Shown one piece after another: positions 23,201 through 35,200 of a stretch of 64,000 nt of DNA. Below the pieces are notes generated by a model. The model ran no database searches. It had not been told where the DNA came from and saw nothing but the letters and a program-made list of their open reading frames with translations. Position numbers and translations under genes: made by a program. Location: contig NC_133472.1 in NCBI RefSeq assembly GCF_025370935.1, forward strand, positions 3,090,079-3,154,078, read 5' to 3'. Position 1 is the stretch's first letter; each line of letters opens with the position of its first letter. The DNA comes from Choristoneura fumiferana. Lineage: Eukaryota; Arthropoda; Insecta; Lepidoptera; Tortricidae.

Positions 23201-26200
23201 AAAAACACATTCCTCGCACATTATTGGTGGAAACGCTTCTTAAAGGCGCGGCCACATGCAAATCGCTCGACGCTCGTTTCCAGCGTCAAATATGGTCACG
23301 TGACATATAGCGATAAAGCTGAAAATGTTGAGCTTTATCGCTGGAAAAAAAAACTCTTCAATTTCGGCAAAAACACTATATTTTTTTTATGTGTACCACT
23401 GCCACGACTGCTACTGAATGAGATTAAGAAATCAGCTCCCAAGACCAAGAACATTCGTGCAAGCAGCCATTTTGATGCTGCTGCTCGACGCGGCGACTAG
23501 ACGCTACTTTTTTCGAGTAGCAGCTAATTGACAAGATTTAATTTTTTTAATACCTGTAAATTACTACAGGAATCGAAAGAGTTTTGCCTCCTGAACATGG
23601 GAAAATATTTATTATAATTGATTTCTACATATTTAAAAAAAATACATAAAAATGAAAAAAATATGTCTGAATTTGCCAATACTACTTTTTCACTAGAAAA
23701 AGGAGCTGTCATCATTTCATCAACGTCTCTATATGCAACGTCTACGTCAGATCAGCGTTTTTCTCTTTCCAAACAGAATACAGAGAACGAATCAAATTAT
23801 AGTCTTACCCCCTTATTCATAAAACTTAACAAGCCTATGTTAACTAACAAATGCTTTGTCCCTTTCTAACAAATACAAATGTCGAAGTGACAGATAAGGA
23901 CAAACGAATTTTAGCGGCATTTTAACTAAAATAGGTTTGATTGTCGTTTATGAATAAGGGGGCTAGAAATATGAAATCTTGTCAATTCAAAATCCCACTC
24001 TAAATGGGGTCACGTGATCAGATAGCGCTGCAAACGATACCGACGAGCGACTGGATGCGGCCGCACCTTGATGGTCGTGTGCGTTCGTCCCGCAGGAAAT
24101 CGCAAGGTTCAAGAAGGAAATGGGAAAGCTAGTGATAACCGAGCCACCGTGGGATGCAGCCCAGCTCATAATGATAGACCAACAAGGATCCCGGACGGAG
24201 CGCCAGACTTTGCTGATCCCGATGGGGAGCACACCGGGCCGGTTCATAGGCGTGCAGAACATGCGCGCCGCATTTCCCCGTAATATACTATTTCACACCT
24301 CTCCTTCAGAAATAGTTATTTGTGTCACAAGGGAGCAAAATGATGTATTTACGGCGAGGGCGTACATTGAATCCAGAATGTAGCGAAGAATTCTACAATA
24401 GAATCCTGAGCGTAATGAGGGATTCAAGTGTTAACGCCCAAGATGAAAATAATTTGGCTCCCGAGTGGCTCATACAACTTTTCACACCGAGCATTAAGAA
24501 ACATGAAAAAAAAAACTAAATATTATTAAAGAACAACCAGCATAGAAAATGGCGTGGCCATACCAATATCAAGTTTAAAAAATGGCATTTGCAATAAAAC
24601 ACTAAGAAAAGCCTTGAACAGAAAAGTTGCACTTTGCTCCCTCTCCTCTCGAGAGGGAGCAAAGTGCAACTTTTCTGTTCAGGGCTTTTCTAAGTGTTTT
24701 ATTGCAAATGCCATTTTTTGAAGTTGATAATTGTAAAGCTACGCTATTTTTATGAATACTTAGATATTTTTTTTACAAGTTTCTTAATGCTCGTTGTGAA
24801 AAGTTGTATGAGCCACTCGGGAGCATAATTATTTTCATCTTGGCCGTTAACACTTGAATCCCTCACTACACTCAGGATTCTACTTTAGAATCCTTCGCTG
24901 GATTCAATGTACGCCCTCGCCGTAAATACAACATTTTGCTCCCTTGTGACACAAATAACTATTTTCATCACACTTGCTCGTCAATGATGTTATTCCATGC
25001 CTTTATAACCAAAGGACAATGGCCTCAATTGTTCCCACGGGGTTTACGTATAGTTTTTCCCCCCAAGGGAGTTATGACTTTAGTTTTAAAAAGTAGGTAC
25101 GTCATTTCTGACTAGAGGTGTCAGCCAACGGTTTTATTTACATCTTTAAAACTTAGCTATAACTCAATTTTACACACCATTAAAAATTTTCCCCGCATGA
25201 AACTTCGTTACATGAAACGTTTTCGTTATATTTTCGCCACATGAAACTTCGTTATTTTTGTATTTAAAATTTATATCAAATTGTTTTGCAATAATTTTAG
25301 TAAATATTTTTATAGCATGTTGGAATTAGCTAATTAATTATCTATGGTAGACGACTCGAAAAAGTGTCAATCAGGGGTGCTACCACGCAATTCGAAAATA
25401 GAAGTTCGTATCGTTTTGCTGACGATAATATTATTTAATACGAGACTGAGAGGGACGGTACGATACGAACTTCATCAAAAATCTCCATAAATTGCGTTAC
25501 GTATTACTCGAACGCCCCCTAGGCCCTAATGCGGAAGCACCATAATACTTGACCGACCCTCATTGCGTCTCTTGCAGTCGAGCACATCAGGCGGAAGAGC
25601 ATCCAACTCGTCCGTTTCCAAATGCTGATGGTGGGTAAAGGGAGGTTCGTGGTGATCATGGAATGCGACACAGGGGAGACGTCGCTGCTGCACCGGGACA
25701 CCCTTAAAGAAGTACCCGCAGAACTAGTTTACTCAGCGGCGGCGATGGTGCCGTTTCCCGTGCGATACTCCCACCTGTACACAGGAATTAAGATTCCTGA
25801 GACTATGAAGGAAGCCATGTTTGAACCATTGTTCTTGGCAAACCATGAGAGTTTTAGGCCGTCTTATGCGGATAACGCTCCACAGATCGGAAACTTTTTC
25901 TTCAAATTATAATGAATTAAGCAGAAAAGAATGGTTTTGCAACATACCCAACTGTTGTTTATACATATATCAATTTGTGCATAGATGTCAATCTTATTAA
26001 TTACTTTTAACATAATCAGGCAACAGGGTACTGTTTTGTACTCTTGGAACAATGTTTTATTAAAAATGTTAATAAAATAACATGCATATTAATTAAAATA
26101 CTACTTTACTACCATCAATGGTGTAATGGTGTATCGGTTCCTCTTGTTTACGCATATTTTTTACGTCATAATTCTATTTTGTTAACCCCCGACGAAAAAA

Positions 26201-29200
26201 GAGGGGTGTTATAAGTTTGACCGCTATGTGTGTCTGTGTCTGTCTGTGGCACCGTAGCTCCTAAACGGATGAACCGATTTGAATGCGTTTTTTTTATTTG
26301 AAAGCAGGTTTTCCAGCGATGGATCTTAGACATGTTTTATAAAAATCGGTTCGGCCGTTTCAAGATCATCAGCTCTTTTATTCGCGGCGGTAGGAATCTT
26401 AGACGCATAATGGGTATTTACTTCACTTTAAAACATATTTGGGACCTAAAATTTGAAACACCCACGTATGCTATATAACTATGCAAGATTATGGAATTCT
26501 CGGCCTGATGCTGCAGCCACGATATCCAGAACAACGGTATACACTCTTGATAAAACCATAGCAGATATATCGTGTTTGGATTCGTTTCGATCAGTATTTG
26601 ATTCAGCATACAATGCAATGGTGGCAACAGGATGAGCTGATGCTGCAGCCAGGATATCCAGCACACTAACACACTTTATAAAAAATAATAGCACATATAT
26701 ATGCTGTGTTTGGATTCGTTTCGATCAGTAACTGATTCTACATACAATACAGTGGTGGCAAAACGACGAGCTGATGCTGCATCCATGATATCCAGCACAC
26801 CAGTATACTCTTGAAAAAATAATAGCAGACAGGTCGTGTTTGATTCCTTTTGATCAGTGTTTGATTCTACATACAATGCAATGGTGGCAACACGATGAGT
26901 TGATGCTGCAGCCAGGATATCCAGCACACTAGTACGCTTTATAAAAAATAATAGCACATATGTCGTGTTTGGATTCGTTTTGATCAGTAATTGATTCTAA
27001 ATACAATGCAGTGGTGGCAACACGACGATCTGATGCTGCAGCCAGGATATCCGGCACACTAGTACAAGAATTCAAAATTATACTTCAACTAGCCAAAGAA
27101 ACAGAAATAGCAAAATTAGATATTGTCTATTGTTCGAATGCTACAAATCGAATCCCACAACAAGGTCACTACCCTTTAATTGCTTAATGACATGTGTCAC
27201 CGTATCCATCCTATCCTATCCGAAAAGTACTATAAAGAAGTGTTTACACTTTGTTTTTACTAATCACTTAACACCTGCACTTCTCACCTGTACTTGCTAC
27301 CTAAAGTGTAAACAAACCTTAAAACAAAGACACCTCATGTTTACCAATTTTTCGAGAACAGAAGGCACTAAACATCCTAAAATTTGGAATTCCTTCAGAT
27401 GTTTTTAAACATCATTCATCGGGGGAACAACACTCTTCATTTCGCTACTGACACAAGAAGTTGCGACCGTAATTGGCAAGTTTTGGAAGAAGGTCCGTCA
27501 TTAGAGAAGTCAGTAATATAAGAAAAAGTTGAATAATTTATTGAATCAGGCGTTACTTTGCGGAGGTTTATATCAATGAACTGAAACAAATAAAGTGTGT
27601 ACACGGTAAAATCTGGCTTAGTGTTACTTTGCAATGAATGCCAATTTTTAAGCAGCGCTTATTTTAAGTAATTAGAGGTTATGTATATATTTCTTAACCT
27701 AGACATTTTACTTTATAACCAACTAGCTTTTACCCGCGGCTTCGTACGCGTAAACTATTCGGTCTGGTAGTTACAATTGAAATCTTCGGGATTTTACAAA
27801 ATTACCCTGGAAATTTCAAAAAATTATATCGTAGTCTTCATTGAGGTTGTGTTGTGATGTGAATAACTGTACAAAATTCAAGACTAAACCCAGTGCTGAA
27901 ATTTCAAAATTTTTCCCTATCCAAATTCAAATTTAAATCATTTATTCAGTAAATAGGCCGCAATGGCCTCATTTTAAAAACTACCAGCGCTTTCGGAAAG
28001 ACCATCATTGCCAAGAAGAATGCGACGCAAGAAACTTGGCAGAATGTATTTTTTTTCAAAATAAAATATTTACAAATAAAATACTTAAAACTACAGTACA
28101 ATTAAAGAAAAAATTTAAAAAATAATAATAATACAGGGATGTATGGGGTCCCTTAGTTAAAAAACTATCCCGTGGGAATATCGGGATAAAAAGTAGCATA
28201 TGTGTTATTCCAGACGTCCAGCTACACATACCAAATTTCATGACTCTAAGCCCAGCGGTATATTCCATTACATAACGAGATTTTATCCCCTATCCCGTGG
28301 GAATATCGGGATAAAAAGTAGCCTATGTGTTATTCCAGAGGTCCAACTACCTACATAACAAATTTCATGACTCTAAGCCCAGCGGTTGTTATTTCGAGAT
28401 TTTATCCCTATCCCGTGGGAATATCGGGATAAAAAGTAGCTTATGTGTTTATTCCAGAGGTCCATTGCAGCTATCTACATACGAACGAAAGCGCAATGGA
28501 CTTATTTTGTAATGTCATAACCGCCAATCGCGCGCACTCGAAATAACACGTTAATTTTCTTGACATAAGGTTGCATGTTGCAAGCAACGAAAATTGAAAT
28601 GTTCTTAAGTACATTATCTGTTTTTGATTTGCGTTAGTAGACGCACCCACTTGTAACTTAGCGATGGGACATTTTTGCGACTTGAATTTCTAGGTGACAG
28701 TGTATCTAGGGTATTCTAAATCGATGGCATAGAGTTATACTTTTCGATACAAAGAATATAATTTTGCCGGACACGTTGCTTTTACGGTCATGGTGTGACA
28801 CGGTGTAATGGGCCTTTTATTGCCATCCAGCTAACTATCATGGCTTTAACGCTGTCAATGCACATGGTGATCTTAATTCTCAAAATTGTGATGATCGCGG
28901 GTGTTAAAAAGCCGGCCGGGCCCCATCTCGAGCCCGAGGATAAGACGTCCTGTGAAGAGTTCAGCCGTTACGCGAGATTCAACCCTTACACCGTGCTGGA
29001 CGAGACGTGGATGGTGTTTTATTTCTGGGCCCCGCAAACGCCCACGCTGCGGGTGGACTTCACTTTGCCACGGAAAAGCGTAAGTCTTAAGCCCAATTTA
29101 CACCGCGAGCGGAGCGGACTCAGTTTAACACATCCGGCCCCAGTGACACAACGTCTGTGCCTTTTTAATTCTCTAACTCCTATGCCAGTGACACGTATTT

Positions 29201-32200
29201 ATGACTGCTGTGGGATATACGCTACGTAAGAGCTTAGTGGACCGCATTCGGCTCCGGCAACGTTCCGTTCTGCCAGCCTTTAGGAAGAGTAAGAACTAAA
29301 GTCACAGACGTTGTGTCACTGGCACCGGAATGTATTACGTTTGTGACACGTATACGTGTCACTGGCATAGAAGTGACTGCTGTGTGATACGCGTAGGCAT
29401 AGCGTAAGGGCTTAGTGGATCGTCGCCGGGGCCGAACGTGTTAACGCACGACGATCGGCTGCATGAATACTTACACCGAACTTCTATGAAGATGGTCGGT
29501 GTAAGTTAAACTAGTCATTAATGAGTCCGCTTCATTCGCGGTGGAAACCGTGCTTTAGTACCCCAAGGCTTTAAAACTTTTGAATGTAGACCGCGGATCG
29601 GCAAGCGCAGCGTAACAGTGGGACGGATGACCTGGTTAAAGCCGCGGTTCACGGTGGATGCAGGCCGCTGCCAACCGAAGCAACTGGAGGTCTGTGGGGG
29701 AGGCCTATGTCTAACAAACACGATCTCTCATTTTGTCGCTTGTCGTATCTAAAAGGACGGCACAGGCATGACTCACGCGGGGCGCCTAGATAGCTAAGGC
29801 CGGCCCGGCTACCTAAGACAGCTGGTGCTATATCTAACAAACAATATCTGTATTATGTCGCTGTCGTATCTAAAAGGGCGCCAAAGGCATGACTCGCCCG
29901 GGGCGCCTAGATGCTAAGGCCGCCCGGCTACCTAAGACAGCTGGTGCCTATATCTAACAAACAAGATCTGTATTATGTCGCTTGTCGTATCTAAAAGGGC
30001 GCCAAAGGCATGACTCGCCCGGGGCGCCTAGATAGCTAAGGCCAGCCCGGCTACCTAAGACAGCTGGTGCCTGTATCAAACAAACAAAATACGTATAATG
30101 TCGCTGGTCGTATCTAAAAGGGCGCCAAAGGCATGACTCGCCCGGGGCGCCTAGATAGCTAAGGCCAGCCCGGCTACCTAAGACAGCTGGTGCCTATATC
30201 TAACAAACAAGATCTGTATTATGTCGCTTTCGTATCTAAAAGGGCGCCAAAGGCATGACTCGCGCGGGGCGCCTAGATAGCTAAGGCCGGCCCGGCTACC
30301 TAAGACAGCTGGTGACTATATCTAACAAACAATATCTGTAATTATGTCGCTTGTCGTATCTAAAAGGGCGCCAAAGGCATGACTCGCGCGGGGTGCCTAG
30401 ATGGCTAAGGCCAGCCCGGCTACCTAAGACAGCTGGTGACTATATCTAACAAACAAGATCTGTTATTATGTCGCTTGACGTATCTAAAAGGGCGCCAAAG
30501 GCATGACTCGCGGGGCGCCTAGATAGCTAAGGCCAGCCGGCTACCTAAGACAGCTGGTGCCTATATCTAACAAACAAGATCTGTATTATGTCGCTTGACG
30601 TATCTAAAAGGGCGCCAAAGGCATGACTCGCCCGGGGTGCCTAGATGGCTAAGGCCGGCCCGGCTACCTAAGACAGCTGGTGCCTATATCAAACAAACAA
30701 AATCTGTATTATGTCGCTTGTCGTATCTAAAAGGGCGCCAAAGGCATGACTCGCCCGGGGTGCCTAGATGGCTAAGGCCGGCCCGGCTACCTAAGACAGC
30801 TGGTGCCTATATCTAACAAACAAGATATGTATTATGTCGCTTGTCGTATCTAAAAGGGCGCCAAAGGCATGACTCGCCCGGGGTGCCTAGATGCTAAGGC
30901 CGGCCCGGCTACCTAAGACAGCTAATGACTATATCTAACAAACAAGATCTGTAATTATGTCGCTTGTCGTATCTAAAAGGGCGCCAAAGGCATGACTCGC
31001 CCGGGGTGCCTAGATGGCTAAGGCCGGCCCGGCTACCTAAGACAGCTAATGCCTATATCTAACAAACAAGATATGTATTATGTCGCTTGTCGTATCTAAA
31101 GGCCGCTAAAGGCTTGACTCGCCCGGGGCGCTAAGACTACAAGTGTTCTAGGACTACAAGTTGCTGCACGATTATTTGGACGAGCACGTGAGCACGCCGG
31201 TCAACTGGACCGCCCGGCACGTGCTCATACGGGAGTCGGGTCAGATGAGTCTGCTGGTGGAGAACGGAGACCGCGGCCAGTATCTGATGTACGTGCCGTT
31301 GCAAGGTAAGCCGCACGGAATTAGCTTCTACGGGTTCCTTAGCCCGTACATTCGAGTGACGGAACCCTTATGGCAAGGTTTCTTAAAGTGGACTCCAGCG
31401 GGCCCTTAGGCCACGGTTCTTATCTTTTTTGGCTTGCGACATCTCACTATCTCACTAATATTATAAATGTGAAAGTTTGTAAGTCTGTTTGTTTATTTTT
31501 TGTTACTTCATCACGTCTAAGCCACTGAACCAATTAAGATGAAATCGGATAAACAGATAGTTTAGTCCCAGATAGGAGAAGGATATAGTAGTATCCCGGA
31601 AAATTGCATAGTTCCGCGGGATAGCGATAAACGAATTCTGCGCGGAGGAAGTCGCGGGTAACGGCTAGTAAATTATAAATATATTTGAAGCCGACCCTAA
31701 AAACAATGCTAAAATTGACGACTAATCATATATTAATTAATTAATTTAATTTTACATTATTATTTTTTTCGTGAGGTTTGCGTTTTTTAATATTTATTAA
31801 TAGAAACGCAAACCTCACGAGAATGTGACTCGCTCATGTCCTGTATTTTGATATCAATCAACTATTGGCTTTATTTTGACGAGGCATTGCGACAGATGGC
31901 GCTGTAAGCCAGTTCCCGTTTCCAGGTGTTCCTGAAGGCAAGAAGCTGGATCCAGTGGACGTGAGGTTCAAGCAGACCGGAGACAACGAGGTGCTGGGCA
32001 TGATGCTGTGTGAGGTATGCCCATTTCCGTCCCACACAGCAACAGGGCGTATTCTGTTTTATGTCTCTACACATTACATCGTATCATGCCATGACCGTAA
32101 CAGGATCGTATCAGACCGGGTGTCGAACATAATATCAAACGCATACATGACCCGCAACGGCGACGGTTGGTTACGAAACGTGCTTGCGGACATCTCATAC

Positions 32201-35200
32201 TTTTCAATACAACGAATATATTTTATCTGACACGCTTCTATTACGGTCATGAAGATACGGTGTATACGTAGAAACCTTAAGGATGCGTTCCCACCAGAGA
32301 TGTGCGAGAATGTGTTACGAGGAACGTGTTTTTCATTAAACAATAGAAACGCTTCATTCGCCTATCCTCGCACAGCACATCTCTGGTGGAAACAGCTGAG
32401 CGGAAAGAGGCGAGGTAAATGAAGCGTTTTTATTGTCGTTGTTGTTGTCGTCCTATGGTACTCCAGTGGTACAAAGGGCCTTCGTGAGACGTCGCCATCA
32501 GCTCCTGTCCTGCGCCGTTTGTCCCGCGTCTCCCCAACTCAGCCCGGCCGCCCGCAGCTCGGCGTCCACGGTGCGCTGCCACGTGTGCGCCGGCTCCCAT
32601 GCGGCCTCCACGTGAACGCGACCTTGGCTGTATTGTCCTCTGGTCTTCGGAGGGTGTGCCCTGTCCACTTCCATTTCCGTTGTGCGATCTCTCGCTTTAT
32701 CGGAATTTGGTGGCATCGCTTCCATAGATCCTCGTTGCTGATAGTGTTCGGCCAAAATATGCGCAGGATAGACCTCAGGCATTTGTTGACGAACACTTGT
32801 AGCTTGCTCGTCAGAACCTTTGTCTCCTTCCAAGTCTCGCAGCCGAAGAGCAAAACAGACTTCACTATGGAATCGAAGAGGGAAACCTTGATCCGCCGAG
32901 TGAGCACGTTCGAATCCCACACAGTTTTTAGCTGGGCAAAGGCACCTTTCGCCTTCTTGATCCTCGCGTCGACATCGTCATTGGAGCCACCGCTGTTGGT
33001 CACGGTTGGTTTTTGGTTGGTTGGTTGGGTTTTTATTGGTTAATGTATAATGAAAAACACATTACTCGCAACACATCCTCGTACATCTGTGGTAGCAACG
33101 GAGCCTTAAAGTGAATGAATGAAATTATAGGTTTATGACTTTAGGATAAATTAGTTTTAATTCTATTTTACTTTTGTTTTTGTAATGACTTTTTTTTTAC
33201 ACAAAAACAGGCATGCGTTTACCACAATCACGCCAGGCGATAAGCGAAGATGTTTTATATATATATTGAGGGGGTAAACGAGCATGAGGGTCACCTGATG
33301 GTAAGCAATCACCGCCGCCCATGGACACCTGACTAAGATGGAGCAAACATGCCCAATAAATGCCCAAAAAGGAGGGTGGGCTAATCGGCCTAATGACCAA
33401 TAAGGACAAGCGATATGTCACTGGATAGCTTATACTAAGTTCTAATGCTTTTACTATCCCAATTTTTGGGTGAAAAAAGTTACCGCTGCATAAAAGTAGG
33501 TTACAGGTGGTAGGACCTTGTGCAAGGTCCGCCCGAATACTTGCACTGTTGTGTTTCGGCGTGCAGAGTAAGACAGCCGGTGAAATTACTGGCACTTGAG
33601 GTATACCATCTTAGGCCTCTAGGTTGGCAACGCATCTGCAATACCCCTGGTGTTGCAGATGTTTATGGGAGGTGGTGATCTCTTACCATCAGGAGACCTA
33701 CTTGCTAGTTTGCCAACCAGTCGAATAAAAAAAAAAGGTTTTTTCGATACTAAGTAAGTTCCTGTATGTTGATGATTTTGTATAATGATTTTGTTTAATA
33801 TGCGTTTTCATATTTTTTTACACAGTGATTCGAGATTGCCCGCCGTACAAAAAGTTGTAGAATATAAAAAAAACCTTTTATATTCTAAAAATATATAATA
33901 TTTTTTATATCTTAAAAAAATCTTGTCGTTATTGGTTCCTACGCCAGAGTCTATACAAATCTGGCCATCCTCCTTTGGGATTTATTGTAAATATTGTGTG
34001 CTAAAAATATTTTTAGGAATGAATGAAATTAATGAATAGAATTCTACTGTTTAAAAGTATAATTTGAAATTAGTGTCTAAGCGAAGTTTCGGTTCGGTTT
34101 TCGGCCAAAACACAGAACCTTTCGGCTCCGCTAAACCTTACACTTAAAAGTTGATAAAAACATCACGCGATCAATAGACTACCTGAACTTATTCCAGAGC
34201 CAGGAAGTGTACGCGATGGCACGAATAAGCAAGGTACCTCGTAAGGCCCACCTGCAGGACGCGGCCGCACGGCTCAACTACCGCTGTCGCGGCGGAAAGT
34301 CCTACCTATACGCAGGTCAGTGCGAACTAAGCCCAACACACACAGAAGACAGACAGACGGACAAACATGGCGAAACCATAAAAGTTCCTAGTTAACTACG
34401 GAACCCTAAAACAATTAAACTACAGCAAGGGCCTAGTGTCTGTGGCCCTTAAGGCGACTTTACTCCAAAAAAACTGTTACCGAGGTACTTAAATCTAGTC
34501 TCTCTCAACGGGTCGCCTACTAAAATTAGGCTTGTGTTACATGAACATGAACTAAGTACTAAAAACTTAGTGTCACCCAGATTTACTACTTAATTTTTGC
34601 GCAGGTCACAACTGGATGCCCATCCCTGAACAAGACGAGAGGACCTTCTGGTCCCCGCTGCGACAGACCCGCTACATGGTGGACTAGCTCGCTATCTCGG
34701 TAGCAACTCGATGTTGACGACCGCGACCTACTACCGCGACCGGCGACCGCGACCGACGAACGCGATCGGGTCGCGCGACCCACTCAGTATGAATTCATAT
34801 GAAGCACGGACAGACGCAAAACCGCGTCGCGCTAGTAACAAGGAATGGTGACGTGTCCGGCTCAGATTTAATTAATTTTGATATATGTTAGAGAGTAATC
34901 TAAAATAATAGACACAAAAACTCTCTACAGAAGCTAGAGGGTTCAGTCACTATTCAGTATATTGGAAGACAATTTATCCCAATAGGCAGTAAAAATAAAA
35001 CATGTACAGTCGAGTTCATAAACTTGTGAGCAAACATTTGATCAAAAATATCTGAACACGCTTCTTACGCCGTTAAGAAAAGAATCGTGTTCAGAAATTT
35101 TTGCTAACAACTTTATGAACTCGACTGTACGTGTCTGTTATATTATACTCTCTAACATTAAAATAAATCAAATCTGAGCTGGGCACTTGCATTCCATTCC

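Noticed and set aside
28795..28839. Upstream start for paralogue 2
   Set aside because: The extension begins with GTG rather than ATG and lies in a TIR repeat; the ATG at 28840 begins a good signal peptide.
29741..31130. CRISPR-like array
   Set aside because: Units are ~122 bp without unique spacers; it is a eukaryotic satellite.
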